From an uncultured Flammeovirgaceae bacterium (GTDB taxonomy: Bacteria; Bacteroidota; Bacteroidia; Cytophagales; Cyclobacteriaceae): a stretch of DNA of 52,071 nt. A program made the translations under genes and the position numbers. Each line of letters starts with the position of its first letter. Position 1 is the first letter of the stretch. Below the pieces are notes generated by a model. It was not told where the DNA came from. It did no database searches and was given only the letters and a program-made list of their open reading frames with translations. The DNA lies in contig CAKZYJ010000168.1 of assembly GCA_937884755.1 (NCBI GenBank), forward strand, positions 1 to 52,071, read 5' to 3'. Of this stretch, positions 17,121 through 27,031 are shown piece by piece.

Positions 17121-20100
17121 CTATTTCAGCTTCATTCTTACAAACGTTTTTAATTTGCTTCTAAACAATGGCAATTCAGAGTCATCACGCCTATAACCGA
17201 ATGCATTATTTATGTCTCTTAAATGAGGATCATCAGGAAAGACTTCTGCTAAGACATCAAATGCCTCATCAATGTCTTTTTCAATAAGTGCATAATAACT
17301 ACTTTTCGTTGGTTTTGTATCACTTATTTCTTTGGGTGGTGACTTTGAATCCGATAAACCTTCGTCGGTAGGCTGTTCAATATTATTGCCCTGATTGTTG
17401 AGGACAGTCTTTGCAAAATGGTTAGTTACACTGGTATGTATAAACTGAGCTAATTTCTTACAATAACGAAGAACCAAATCATAGTCATTTGTTTTTTTTA
17501 CTATTGAAAAAGCTATCAACTTGTTTCTTAAACTTAAATCGTCGAATTCATATTCAGGATAATAAGTTTTGAAGAAGTTGAGCGTGGATAGATTCTTAAA
17601 GTGATGGAAATCGTACTCCCTTACCAGGATTGGCATCATCAAAAACCCTGCTTCTTTCTTCTTTTTGAAGAACTCTGGCAGTTCATCTCGATTGATGAAC
17701 TCGGATGAAGCAAAGCTAGCACTGACTAATAACAAAGCCCCATCACTTTTTTCTAGGGCTTCCTCAATGTCATCCTTCCAGTTGGCTCCTAAATCAATAG
17801 CATCATCGGCCCATATGTTGTACTCCACTCCACTTCGATGGTGCAGTTGTTCCCTCAACCCCTCTACCAGCAGCTCTCTTAAGTCGCGATCTTTACTGGA
17901 ATAGGATACGAAGATAGTAAATTGCTTTTTCATAGTTGAAGAATTTATTGGTTTAGAAATAGATTTGGAGTTCAGTCTCCTTAGCCCCCTGATTTTCTCG
18001 CCCTCACTAATCTCGCCCACTTCGGCTTTAACTGATATATTTTGATTGATGGCATCCAATTCTTCCCGAACAGCGCGTACTAAATCCTCCGAACCGGGGC
18101 AGCTACGAATAATGATCTTGGGCTCAGGATGATACTGCGCTTCAACAACGGCGTGTTGTTCACCGTTCCGCAGATAGATACCTGACAGCCACTTGTTTCT
18201 AATGCTAGTTTCTACTAGGTTATGAGATCGTACCATGAACTGCTGAATAAAGACCGGAGGTAGAAAACGGAAGGTAAGCTCCTGAACCTGATTTATTCCG
18301 TGAAGTTGTTGACTTATATCGACATCCTCAGGCTTTTCTTCGGGTAGCAATTGAGGTACTTTGAAGGTGCGGGCTGATAGAGGGGTATCCCATTGCTTGT
18401 TTTCGGTAGTCTCAAAGCATAACTCAGCACTAAGAAGAAAATCAATATATAGCTCCCGCTCCTGATCGGTATCCTCTGACCAGATACGGCGAATCAGCCG
18501 GTAGTTAAGTTCCCCCAGCTTCTGCTGAATAATGCTCGCATAATCTCCTTTTCGGTCTAGCAATTTATAGATTTTCTCAATCACCCAGGCTTGATCTAAA
18601 ATGATGTTACCCGAAAAATACCCCTCCTGATAATACAACACCCCGGTATCGTGAAAAAAGGAAAGAATGATAGAGACTGATTTGGCTACTCCGGCTTCTT
18701 CACACCATCCCCAAAACGTATCCACCGATATCTGTCTTGATCCATCCTCTTGAGCCTGCTCACGACGTACCCGGTCTCGAACCTTCACCCAGGAGGTGGG
18801 TAGTAAACGCTCAGTCAAATCCTGGCGTAGGGTTTCGTTTTTTAGGAAAGCTTCCTCAATAAAAAACTCCAGTTGGGCAAATTGATACCCGGTTTTGGCG
18901 CTCAGTTGCCAAAAGTCCACAATATTTGGAAAGCCTGCTTTGAGATCTTCCTGCTCCAGACGGGGTAACCCCTCAGCTTTCTGGGCCTCCTCATCCACCT
19001 TATTTTGAATCACCAGAATGGGGCTGTTTTTACCATAGTAAGTGGTGTATTCCAGCCAGTAACGGAGCTTTTCGTTCTTATACTGTTTTCCCTCCCACTC
19101 GTGGTAATCACTAGTTTCGTTTTTCTGGTCCCACACCAGCAGCAACAAGGCTCGGGTTTGCATAAAGAGCCGGTGAGTACCGTGGTAGAGATCTTGCCCT
19201 CCAAAGTCCCACAGGTTCAGTTGCAGCCCCGCCGGAATCAGATCACTAGGTAGGTGACGGCGCAGCAGGCTGATGGCGTGGGTAGAGTTGTGGTTGGGAT
19301 TAAATTGGAATTGCTTTTCACCGGCTAATCGTTTGGCAAGTTGAGTTTTACCAACATTTCCGTTGCCGATTAACAGGACTTTTACTTCGTTATTCTGCGT
19401 AGCCTCTTTCTCTAGATCTTCAAGAAAAAGACGAACATCTTCCAGTACACTCCCATTTTTATCAAAAATCTCTTTTGGAATACCTTGAATAGGATTTCTG
19501 TTTATTGTTAGTAAATACAATGAGGGTAAGGAGTTCAGAAACTCTAAAGAAATGCTCTCAATTCGATTATCCATTAAATCCAGCACTTGCAAGGCGGTGA
19601 GCCCTCGCAGTTCTGAAATATCCTGGATTTGATTATCGCTTAAATGCAGCGATTGCAAACCCTTCAGTCCTTGCAGACACGAAATGTCTTGGATTTGGTT
19701 ATACGTTAAATCCAGCGTTTGCAGACTTGTTAACCCTAGTAATGAAGAGATGTTAGAGATTTGATTAGAATTTAATTCTAGCTCTTTCAAATTCTTTAGT
19801 CCTAGCAGAACAGAAATATCCTGGATTTGATTCCACCCTAATTTCAGCGAATGCAAGTTCTTGAGTCCTTGTAAAAACGAGAGGTCCTGGCTTTTATGAT
19901 TACTAGTCAAATCCAGCGCTTTCAAATTCTTGAGTCCCAACAGCGAGGAGATGTTCTCTATTTGATTATTATATAAATATAGGTTTTGTAACTGCTTTAA
20001 ATCCTTCAGTACTGAGATGTCTTGGATTTGATTACCTCCTAAATCTAGGTATTTCAAGCTCTTCAACACTTTTAACAAAGAGATATCTTGGATTTGATTA

Positions 20101-20468
20101 AAATGTAAAACTAATGTTTGTAAGCCCGTCAGTCCTCGCAGAAAGCTTATATCGCTAATTGCCCATCCATCGTCGTAAATACCTCCACAAACTAGCTTGG
20201 TTAAGGAGGTTAGCTTTCCGAGATCTTGCGGAACCGAAGATAGCCGGTTCCTGTTGCTAGGATCAAAATTTTTTCTTCTCTTTCCAGAGACTAATTTGCC
20301 AGCCTTCCACTCCAACCATTCATTACTCAATACCAATGTTTCCAAGTGCGTACAGGTAAACAGCTCCGGTAGCTCGCTCAAGTCGGTAATGCCGCAGTTG
20401 CCCAAATCCAGATAGGTAGATTGGGTTTCTAGGCATTTGTTTATGAGTTGTTGGGCTAGTTTACTCAC
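17121..20468 (-). CDS. ROCO-family protein: LRR - Roc GTPase - COR - TIR - EAD
   Basis: A 1115-aa protein. Residues 1-345 are an LRR domain with an N-terminal cap (STYLDLGNCGITDL) shared with two other proteins here and about ten 22-residue repeats. The Roc GTPase has G1 GNGNVGKT near 368, G3 DFGGQD near 419 and G4 NKVD near 486. A COR domain follows (~540-800). A TIR domain begins with FVSYSSKDRD near 849, with a likely catalytic Glu in DELPEFF. The last ~55 residues are an EAD nearly identical to that of the next gene. It starts at GTG; no ATG lies upstream before a stop, and the paralogue at 37210-40098 aligns from the same point. It is first in the five-gene operon and probably acts as sensor or switch that recruits the iSTAND adaptor through EAD-EAD contact. 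Confidence 0.9.
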   Translation of the reverse strand: MSKLAQQLINKCLETQSTYLDLGNCGITDLSELPELFTCTHLETLVLSNEWLEWKAGKLVSGKRRKNFDPSNRNRLSSVPQDLGKLTSLTKLVCGGIYDDGWAISDISFLRGLTGLQTLVLHFNQIQDISLLKVLKSLKYLDLGGNQIQDISVLKDLKQLQNLYLYNNQIENISSLLGLKNLKALDLTSNHKSQDLSFLQGLKNLHSLKLGWNQIQDISVLLGLKNLKELELNSNQISNISSLLGLTSLQTLDLTYNQIQDISCLQGLKGLQSLHLSDNQIQDISELRGLTALQVLDLMDNRIESISLEFLNSLPSLYLLTINRNPIQGIPKEIFDKNGSVLEDVRLFLEDLEKEATQNNEVKVLLIGNGNVGKTQLAKRLAGEKQFQFNPNHNSTHAISLLRRHLPSDLIPAGLQLNLWDFGGQDLYHGTHRLFMQTRALLLLVWDQKNETSDYHEWEGKQYKNEKLRYWLEYTTYYGKNSPILVIQNKVDEEAQKAEGLPRLEQEDLKAGFPNIVDFWQLSAKTGYQFAQLEFFIEEAFLKNETLRQDLTERLLPTSWVKVRDRVRREQAQEDGSRQISVDTFWGWCEEAGVAKSVSIILSFFHDTGVLYYQEGYFSGNIILDQAWVIEKIYKLLDRKGDYASIIQQKLGELNYRLIRRIWSEDTDQERELYIDFLLSAELCFETTENKQWDTPLSARTFKVPQLLPEEKPEDVDISQQLHGINQVQELTFRFLPPVFIQQFMVRSHNLVETSIRNKWLSGIYLRNGEQHAVVEAQYHPEPKIIIRSCPGSEDLVRAVREELDAINQNISVKAEVGEISEGEKIRGLRRLNSKSISKPINSSTMKKQFTIFVSYSSKDRDLRELLVEGLREQLHHRSGVEYNIWADDAIDLGANWKDDIEEALEKSDGALLLVSASFASSEFINRDELPEFFKKKKEAGFLMMPILVREYDFHHFKNLSTLNFFKTYYPEYEFDDLSLRNKLIAFSIVKKTNDYDLVLRYCKKLAQFIHTSVTNHFAKTVLNNQGNNIEQPTDEGLSDSKSPPKEISDTKPTKSSYYALIEKDIDEAFDVLAEVFPDDPHLRDINNAFGYRRDDSELPLFRSKLKTFVRMKLK
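17148..17276 (-). repeat. 129-bp direct repeat, copy B (EAD at the end of the ROCO gene)
   Basis: The partner of 16952-17080, near-identical at DNA level. It encodes the C-terminal EAD of the ROCO protein. Such identity between adjacent genes points to recent duplication or gene conversion. Confidence 0.95.
19540..20160 (-). repeat. LRR-coding repeat array of the first ROCO gene
   Basis: About nine to ten 66-bp units encode repeats close to NQIQDISxLxGLxxLxxLxL. Several neighbouring units are highly similar at DNA level, so the array could expand, contract or recombine. Confidence 0.8.
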
Positions 20469-21121
20469 GAGGCTATAGGTTATGGGTAAAAAGATACGTT
20501 GCTTTTGTTCTATTTACAAGCTTGCATAAGGGAGCTTGCAATAGTATCAATTTACTTGCTTAAGTTGGCTAGGGCATAGTTTAGGAAATACTTCGGGGAG
20601 AGTCAGACTCAACTAATCATCGTTTTGGGTATACTTATACCTTGTCTAATGCTAGTATTATGCATTTATAAAACGCCATTTTGCCAATGTGGGGCAGCAA
20701 GAGACAATAATGGTATTTTCAGTCAAATATTCTAAACCAAGTTGATTTTGCCAAATAATCGTTTTACATTAATATTTATTGTTATTGAGACGTTTATTTT
20801 GGTTAACCCTGAATTTTCCATTTTCAGCATTGGAGTGGAGTAGTTGCGTATTGTCTTTTTGGCCACAACATTATTGCCGATGAAGCAAGGAAAGCTATGA
20901 ATCCAATACCTAGGAACCGAACTTGGGGTGAACGTGAAGATACCGAGATTTACATATTCTTATGAGCTAAAAGAGGGCAGCCTTTGCTGCTAGCGATCAA
21001 CCAAAAAAGATGCATTAATTTGTTCTAAAGAGCTTCAATAACTCTGGCTTAGAAATAAAGAGTCGTTAGTTTTCCAATTTTACAAACTCAAGCATAGCTA
21101 ACCTTACCAAACATTCGCAAT
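20469..21121. other. Divergent intergenic region, no gene seen
   Basis: This AT-rich stretch separates the divergently transcribed ROCO operon (left) and PhoD-DUF6603 operon (right), so it should hold both promoters. I found no full match to the TAnnTTTG box at a sensible spacing. A small GCAGC/GCTGC hairpin lies at 20977-20990. Only very short reading frames are present. Confidence 0.5.
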
Positions 21122-23542
21122 ATGCCTTGGCAATCTCTTATTAGTAGATTAGATCAGCTTCCCTTGCTCCTAGCTGGGCCTATTATTAGAAAAACCACGC
21201 CTACCAGCGTGTCTGTATGGTTTGCCCTCAAGGAATCGCGAGATGTTACATTGAATGTTTATACTTCTGATGTTGGAAATGATCCTATCTTTTCCGGAAC
21301 TGCTCAGAGAATTGGTCTAGGAGACCGTCTCTTCATTTACCTGGCTACTGCAAAATCTAATGGGCCAACCTTCCTTACGCATGGCATAAATTATCACTAT
21401 GATCTCGATTTTGGCAACGGAGACCTGCTCAGTAATCCAACCTACCGAGAAAAGGTAACCTATCTAGACCATCGTAGACCGAGCTTCAGTCTGCCACCCG
21501 ACGATATTGAAAAAGTTAGAATAATTCATGGCTCATGCCGAAAACCTCACGGCGAGGGGCAAGATGCGCTGGAGGCATTGAACAAGATGATCCAAGAATC
21601 AAATCTAGACCCTACTAATCGTCCCCACCAGCTCTTTTTAACAGGTGACCAGATTTATGCCGATGATGTAGCAGATGCCCTTTTGTTTATGATTGATGAT
21701 GCTGCCAATGTTCTGATGGGATGGGATGAGACATTTAATAAAATTGATCCGGCTAGCCTTGCCCCAGGGGAAAGAAACCGTGATGATCAACTTGAGGAAA
21801 AATTTGGGCTATCGGCTATGATTTCAGGAAAACCGGAAAACTCAAAAAGCCATCTGCTGAAATTTAGAGAATATGCTTGTATGTATCTGTTTGCTTGGTC
21901 CGACCTTCTGTGGCCCGAAACATTGCCCGATAACTTAACAGTTTGGAAACTAACTCCCGAGGAGTATTTTAAAAAAATAGGAGTTAGTCGGCTTGATACT
22001 TTTATTAAAGAACAGCATTTTCTAAAAGCCTACCAAAAAGCTATTGGAAATATTCGGAGAGCCTTAGCGAATATTCCGGTATATATGATATTCGACGATC
22101 ATGAGGTGACCGACGATTGGAACCTCAATTGGTATTGGTGCCAAAATCTCTATTCAAAACCACCGGGCCGCAAGGTAATCCAAAATGGATTACTGAGCTA
22201 CGCAATTTTTCAGGGCTGGGGAAACACGCCAGAACAATTCGAGGTTAACAACCCCGGTGACCAACTCATTCGAGCTTTACAGGTGTGGAGAGGGCAAGAG
22301 GATCAAAATTATAAAATAATTACTAACCTCTTAAGCATCCCTACTATAAAGGACTCAGATTCCCCCACCGACCCTGTCCATAATCCAGATAGCCTGCACT
22401 GGCACTATATTGTCGAGAGCTCTGTCTACCAAGTGATTGTGTTAGACTGTAGAACCATGCGGAATTATCCATCAACATCAAAAATTGAATTTGCGGGTTT
22501 ACTGAGTCAATCAGCCTTTATTGAGCAACTTCCTGGTGTAGGTTCAATTGAAAATGAGGTGGTATTGGTAATTGCACCTACCCCAGTTTTTGGCGTACCA
22601 TTGATTGAGTTAGGTCAAAGGTTGTCAGGTATTGGAGAATCTGGTAGACTTAATAAAGATACAGAAGCATGGAGCTTTAACGAAATAACTGTTCAAAGAC
22701 TGCTGGCTCAGCTTACTCTTCGCCTCCGTCTTACGAATGGTAGTCGGAAAGGAAGTTTTATTTTTTTATCCGGAGATGTTCATTATGGCTTTGCCGAAAG
22801 AACTGAGCTTTGGGGCGAATTGCTTTTTGAAGAAACTGGAGGTCCTAATCCTCCATCAAACGTAGTCTTTGCCCAGTTAACTGCAAGCTCTTTGAAAAAC
22901 CAGACAACTGGTGAAACTACTAAATTACATAATGTCGGTTACACAATATTTGACAGGCTTCCAAAACCAATTCAAGAATTCGGATGGAAAGGTACTGAAA
23001 GTGAACCAAAGAAAATAGGCAGATTTCTACCCAGTGACCAAAGTGTAGTACAAGTTGACCTTAATATTTCAAATTATTTGATAACCTTCACAAAGGATCT
23101 TTTACAAATTATGCAAGTAACAAACTTGGAAGATCCAGAATGGAGTACGAGAACTGATTTCTTATTAGCCGATGTTGAAATAGATAAAGTGCCCGATAAC
23201 CGAAATCCCAAACCTACAGTAGTAAATGTCCCCCCTCCAAGTGACGACCGGACCGCTGCCTTAAAAAACTATTTATCACTCGCCGAAGAACACTCCGAGT
23301 ACACAGAAGAATGGGGAAATGGGAAAGAAATCGTAGGCGTCAATAATATTGGAGAAATTAGTTTTGAAAAGGAAAGAGATGATCAAGGAAATGTAGTAGC
23401 ATTTTTTGCGGTACAAAACCTTTGGTGGCAAATGAAATCTCAAGCAAACTCTAGTGAACTACTGGAACCATTTCCTCTCTCCAAATTCAAAGTCTTGCTC
23501 AACACCAACACCAACGATTTTCCAAAACCAACTTATCCCTAG
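21122..23542 (+). CDS. PhoD-like metallophosphoesterase with C-terminal extension
   Basis: The 806-aa product matches the PhoD alkaline phosphatase/phosphodiesterase family. An N-terminal beta domain (PTSVSVWFAL near residue 30) precedes the catalytic domain with HGSCRKPH near 136, TGDQIYADD near 173, FDDHEVTDDWN near 325 and SGDVHYGF near 549; these supply the Asp/His/Asn metal ligands. Canonical PhoD enzymes are Tat-exported, but this one has no signal peptide, so a cytoplasmic role is expected. Residues ~700-806 are a non-catalytic extension (EEWGNGKEIVGVNNIGEI). It is first in a coupled operon, with the DUF6603 gene 3 nt downstream. The substrate could be a phospholipid, a nucleotide or teichoic-acid-like; the sequence does not say. 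Confidence 0.88.
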   Translation: MPWQSLISRLDQLPLLLAGPIIRKTTPTSVSVWFALKESRDVTLNVYTSDVGNDPIFSGTAQRIGLGDRLFIYLATAKSNGPTFLTHGINYHYDLDFGNGDLLSNPTYREKVTYLDHRRPSFSLPPDDIEKVRIIHGSCRKPHGEGQDALEALNKMIQESNLDPTNRPHQLFLTGDQIYADDVADALLFMIDDAANVLMGWDETFNKIDPASLAPGERNRDDQLEEKFGLSAMISGKPENSKSHLLKFREYACMYLFAWSDLLWPETLPDNLTVWKLTPEEYFKKIGVSRLDTFIKEQHFLKAYQKAIGNIRRALANIPVYMIFDDHEVTDDWNLNWYWCQNLYSKPPGRKVIQNGLLSYAIFQGWGNTPEQFEVNNPGDQLIRALQVWRGQEDQNYKIITNLLSIPTIKDSDSPTDPVHNPDSLHWHYIVESSVYQVIVLDCRTMRNYPSTSKIEFAGLLSQSAFIEQLPGVGSIENEVVLVIAPTPVFGVPLIELGQRLSGIGESGRLNKDTEAWSFNEITVQRLLAQLTLRLRLTNGSRKGSFIFLSGDVHYGFAERTELWGELLFEETGGPNPPSNVVFAQLTASSLKNQTTGETTKLHNVGYTIFDRLPKPIQEFGWKGTESEPKKIGRFLPSDQSVVQVDLNISNYLITFTKDLLQIMQVTNLEDPEWSTRTDFLLADVEIDKVPDNRNPKPTVVNVPPPSDDRTAALKNYLSLAEEHSEYTEEWGNGKEIVGVNNIGEISFEKERDDQGNVVAFFAVQNLWWQMKSQANSSELLEPFPLSKFKVLLNTNTNDFPKPTYP

Positions 23543-23545
23543 ACT

Positions 23546-26500
23546 ATGGATCGTGATGGTAACTTTCAACTGAAACTTATCCAGGAAATTGTTGAGATTC
23601 TTTCTCCGCTTAAAGGCATAGCAATTAGCCCGACCTCCAGAAAAGACTTTTTCAGGAAATTGGGATGGAATTTTGATCAGGATACTGGCCTTCAGGAGGC
23701 TGATCTGCTGAGCGGTATTGAAAATATCGTTATTTCTATTGATAAACTTCAAGCCTCTCTCGCTAATCCTCCCCAGTCACTTGCGGATTTTAAATCACTC
23801 TTATGTAACGTCAATGCTATTTTTAGTTCGATAAAAGGCCTCAAAGAATTAATTGATGCTAGATCAGTAAATGATTCAGACTATACTGATGATATTGCAG
23901 AAGACTTGATACACTACCTCCTTTCTTCCCATATTGAAAATAAATACCCTACACTTTTTCATATCCTTCGACTAATAAATATTATTCAATTAAAAGAAGG
24001 TACTGAGACTTTGTTTAGTCTGGATAATAAAATCATCAAATATCCTTTCTCTTTTCATGTTCTCACACTAGACCCACTAGGACAGATATTTACTGATCTG
24101 GGCGAGTTGTTTAAAGAAACCTACATTCAGGTCGATAAGATCAATACTAGTGCCGAAGCAAAAGCTATTTCCGATAGGTTATTTACAGTACTGGGAGATT
24201 TAATCCAATCAATGGGTGGTCAGGTACTGTATGGTATTAAACCCACGACCTACGGTATTGACTTTGGTTCTGCCGGCAATGAAATTCTGAATAGGACTCT
24301 CAATTTTTACTGGGAAAGCCCAATTGATGACTTGTATTTTGGGGCAAGAATCGTCATTTCGTCGGCGGAAGACGGTGATCTGGGGTGTGTGATTACGCCA
24401 TTCGGGCAATTTAATGTTGAATACCCAGCGGCTGATTACTTGATAAACATTGGGGTGAATGCCGTTCCAACAGCTTTGGCAATAAAAGATAATAGCGCTT
24501 TTTTTGATCCTGACTCAGCCTCCCAGCAATTTAGTGGTAAAATTAGCATTAGCAAACCATCTGTCACACCTGCCCTGGCGATTGGTAGTAGCACTGGAAC
24601 CAGATTAGAAATTGCCGATATTCTGATCGGTGCTTCCTTTGATATTATGGAATCCAAAACCGAATTTGATATACATGCAGCATTTGAAGGCGCACGCTTT
24701 ATCATCGATGCCCAAGGCCAGGATTCATTCCTCAGCGGATTTATTCCGGATAATGGAATTGTTGTCGACCTTGATTTCCTCCTCGGCTACTCTACAACCA
24801 AAAACGTTTATTTTGGCGGTAGTGTCGGACTGGAATACACTCTGCCAATCCATAGATCTGTCCTAGGATTTCTTGATGTTAGTTTTCTATATCTCGGCTT
24901 AAGGACCGATACCTCCAAACTTGTTCTTGAAGCTTCGGTCAGTGGTGGTATCAATCTTGGTCCTTTCATAGCACAAGTAGAAAAGTTGGGGCTCAATTTT
25001 AATCTAGACTGGAGGAGAAATGATAAAAATTTAGGCTTGGTACACTTAACGCCAGGATTGAAACCGCCTAATGGCCTTAGTCTAGCCATTGATACCGACA
25101 TTATTACAGGAGGTGGCTTCATAGAGTTAGATCCGGACCGAGGGCGATACTCAGGCATTTTGCAATTAGAATTGTTCGACATTGGAATTTCAGCGATAGG
25201 TATATTGGACACCAAAGATAATAAGGGCAATTCCCTTCCTCCTCCGGGGTTTTCCTTCTTAATTATCATCCTGGCTGACCTGCCTATGGTACAGCTTGGA
25301 TTTGGTTTTACCCTCAATGGTGTTGGGGGGCTCATCGGGGTCCACCGTACTACTCAGACCCAGACTCTTCAAAACAGATTAAGGGAAGGGGCCGTCGGCA
25401 GTATCCTTTTTCCAGAAAACCCACTTCAAAATTTGCCTCGGATTGTGAGTGATATTCGAGACATTTTTCCAACCCAAATGGATCAATTTATCTTTGGACC
25501 CATGCTTCAAATCGGATGGGGGACTCCGACGATATTTGAAATCGAGTTGGCATTGATTCTTGATCTTCCTGATCCGGTGCGATTAATTTTACTGGGCCAA
25601 CTGCACGTCGTTTTACCCAGTGAGAAATTTCCAGTTGCGGTAATCAATGTTGATCTGGTAGGTATCTTAGATTTCGGTCGGAAACTCATTTATATTGAGG
25701 CCAATGTGCGAGATTCCCGCCTAGCAGGTTTCCAATTAACAGGAGGCATGGCTTTTTATCTCAATTGGGGAAGAGATGCCGATTTTATTTTATCCATTGG
25801 GGGCTTTCATCCTGCTTATGCCAACGCCCCCAACTTACCGGCAATTGATCGGCTGGGAATATCATTAAGTTTTGGAGATGTTTTATACATTGGAGTAGAG
25901 GGGTACTTCGCAGTAACTTCCAATTCTATCCAATTCGGTGCCAGAGCAGAGTTATTTTTAGGGGTAGACGAAGTGAACATCCGTGGCTGGATGTCTTTTG
26001 ATGCCTTGTTAACATTCTCTCCATTTTACTTCCGTTTTGATTTCACCTATGGGTTTACGGTAAATATAGCAGGTAAAACCTTAGCTGGAATATCTTTCTC
26101 AGGAACCCTGGAGGGACCCAACCCTTTCCGAATCTATGGGGAAGGATGCATATCAATATTATTTATTGACATTTGTATTGACTTCGACTTTACGATTGGA
26201 GAGAAAAAAGCAGAAGACCCTCTACCAATAAAAGACCCCTGGAAAGACTTATTAGCGGCTATTCAAGAGCCGGCAAATTGGGAGGCCTTACTTCCTTCTT
26301 ATGCCTACTTGGGTGTGAACGTCAGTATACCTAAAGATTTAGCCTCTTTGACCCTGGTTCATCCTATGGGACAATTGAGGTTTATGCAGCAAGTTGTCCC
26401 TCTCAACAGAAAACTGGAGAAATTTGGTGAGTTTTCCATTACTGAACAGGATCACTTCAATGTAATTTCTGTTATGGCGGGAAATCAATTAATAGGTAGG

Positions 26501-27031
26501 GATAAACTTAAATTCGAGCAAGCCCATTTTGCCGCAGGACAATACGAATATCTTTCCGTTCAGCAGAAATTGGGAAGAGAGTCTTTTGAACTCATGGACG
26601 CCGGACTAGATTTTACTGGACAGTCGAGGGTTGATGCAGGAGAAAATAACACCCGGCGAACCTTGGATTATGAACAATGTATTATTAATAATCCCAATGG
26701 AAGCCGAGAGATTACGGATAAAATTTCCTTTGATGAACAAGAACAGTTGGGCGATTTGACTGGAAAACACCGAAATAGTCCTCTGACTTCAGGTAGAGCT
26801 AAGTACGTGAACCCAAATCGCCGTTCCGGTAAGCTAGCGTTACAGGAAGAAGCGTATCAAATTGCCTTCAGTATTGACCAAAGTGCTCTTCCTAATCAAA
26901 TGTTGAGCAACTTAGTTGGTAGTGGCAATCGGACAGAAAAAAGTAGAAGGCTTGACCAATTGTCAGTGGAGTTTCCTGAATACAGTAAATACTTAACAAT
27001 CAAAAAAAGTACACTGAAGCCTACATTATGA
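23546..27031 (+). CDS. DUF6603-containing large beta-rich protein
   Basis: An 1161-aa protein without signal peptide. Residues 1-110 are helical. From about 230 to 890 it is a long series of short amphipathic beta strands rich in Gly, Phe, Ile and Asp. Residues ~510-880 match what is annotated as DUF6603 (for example GFGFTLNGVGGLIGVHRTT, FPTQMDQFIFGPMLQIGWG). Function of that family is unknown. The alternating hydrophobic strands would suit a beta-barrel, beta-solenoid or lipid-binding groove; this is inference. The C-terminus (~900-1161) includes charged, less ordered sequence. It overlaps the next gene by 4 bp (ATGA) and follows PhoD by 3 nt, so the products are probably made together. Confidence 0.7.
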   Translation: MDRDGNFQLKLIQEIVEILSPLKGIAISPTSRKDFFRKLGWNFDQDTGLQEADLLSGIENIVISIDKLQASLANPPQSLADFKSLLCNVNAIFSSIKGLKELIDARSVNDSDYTDDIAEDLIHYLLSSHIENKYPTLFHILRLINIIQLKEGTETLFSLDNKIIKYPFSFHVLTLDPLGQIFTDLGELFKETYIQVDKINTSAEAKAISDRLFTVLGDLIQSMGGQVLYGIKPTTYGIDFGSAGNEILNRTLNFYWESPIDDLYFGARIVISSAEDGDLGCVITPFGQFNVEYPAADYLINIGVNAVPTALAIKDNSAFFDPDSASQQFSGKISISKPSVTPALAIGSSTGTRLEIADILIGASFDIMESKTEFDIHAAFEGARFIIDAQGQDSFLSGFIPDNGIVVDLDFLLGYSTTKNVYFGGSVGLEYTLPIHRSVLGFLDVSFLYLGLRTDTSKLVLEASVSGGINLGPFIAQVEKLGLNFNLDWRRNDKNLGLVHLTPGLKPPNGLSLAIDTDIITGGGFIELDPDRGRYSGILQLELFDIGISAIGILDTKDNKGNSLPPPGFSFLIIILADLPMVQLGFGFTLNGVGGLIGVHRTTQTQTLQNRLREGAVGSILFPENPLQNLPRIVSDIRDIFPTQMDQFIFGPMLQIGWGTPTIFEIELALILDLPDPVRLILLGQLHVVLPSEKFPVAVINVDLVGILDFGRKLIYIEANVRDSRLAGFQLTGGMAFYLNWGRDADFILSIGGFHPAYANAPNLPAIDRLGISLSFGDVLYIGVEGYFAVTSNSIQFGARAELFLGVDEVNIRGWMSFDALLTFSPFYFRFDFTYGFTVNIAGKTLAGISFSGTLEGPNPFRIYGEGCISILFIDICIDFDFTIGEKKAEDPLPIKDPWKDLLAAIQEPANWEALLPSYAYLGVNVSIPKDLASLTLVHPMGQLRFMQQVVPLNRKLEKFGEFSITEQDHFNVISVMAGNQLIGRDKLKFEQAHFAAGQYEYLSVQQKLGRESFELMDAGLDFTGQSRVDAGENNTRRTLDYEQCIINNPNGSREITDKISFDEQEQLGDLTGKHRNSPLTSGRAKYVNPNRRSGKLALQEEAYQIAFSIDQSALPNQMLSNLVGSGNRTEKSRRLDQLSVEFPEYSKYLTIKKSTLKPTL

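Noticed and set aside
19540-20160. Regularly spaced similar units that might suggest a CRISPR array
   Set aside because: The units are coding LRR repeats in frame with no constant repeat and unique spacer structure.
24808-25335. A 175-codon minus-strand frame inside the DUF6603 gene
   Set aside because: It is antisense to a well-supported coding region and its product is Pro/Ser/Arg-rich as expected for a shadow.
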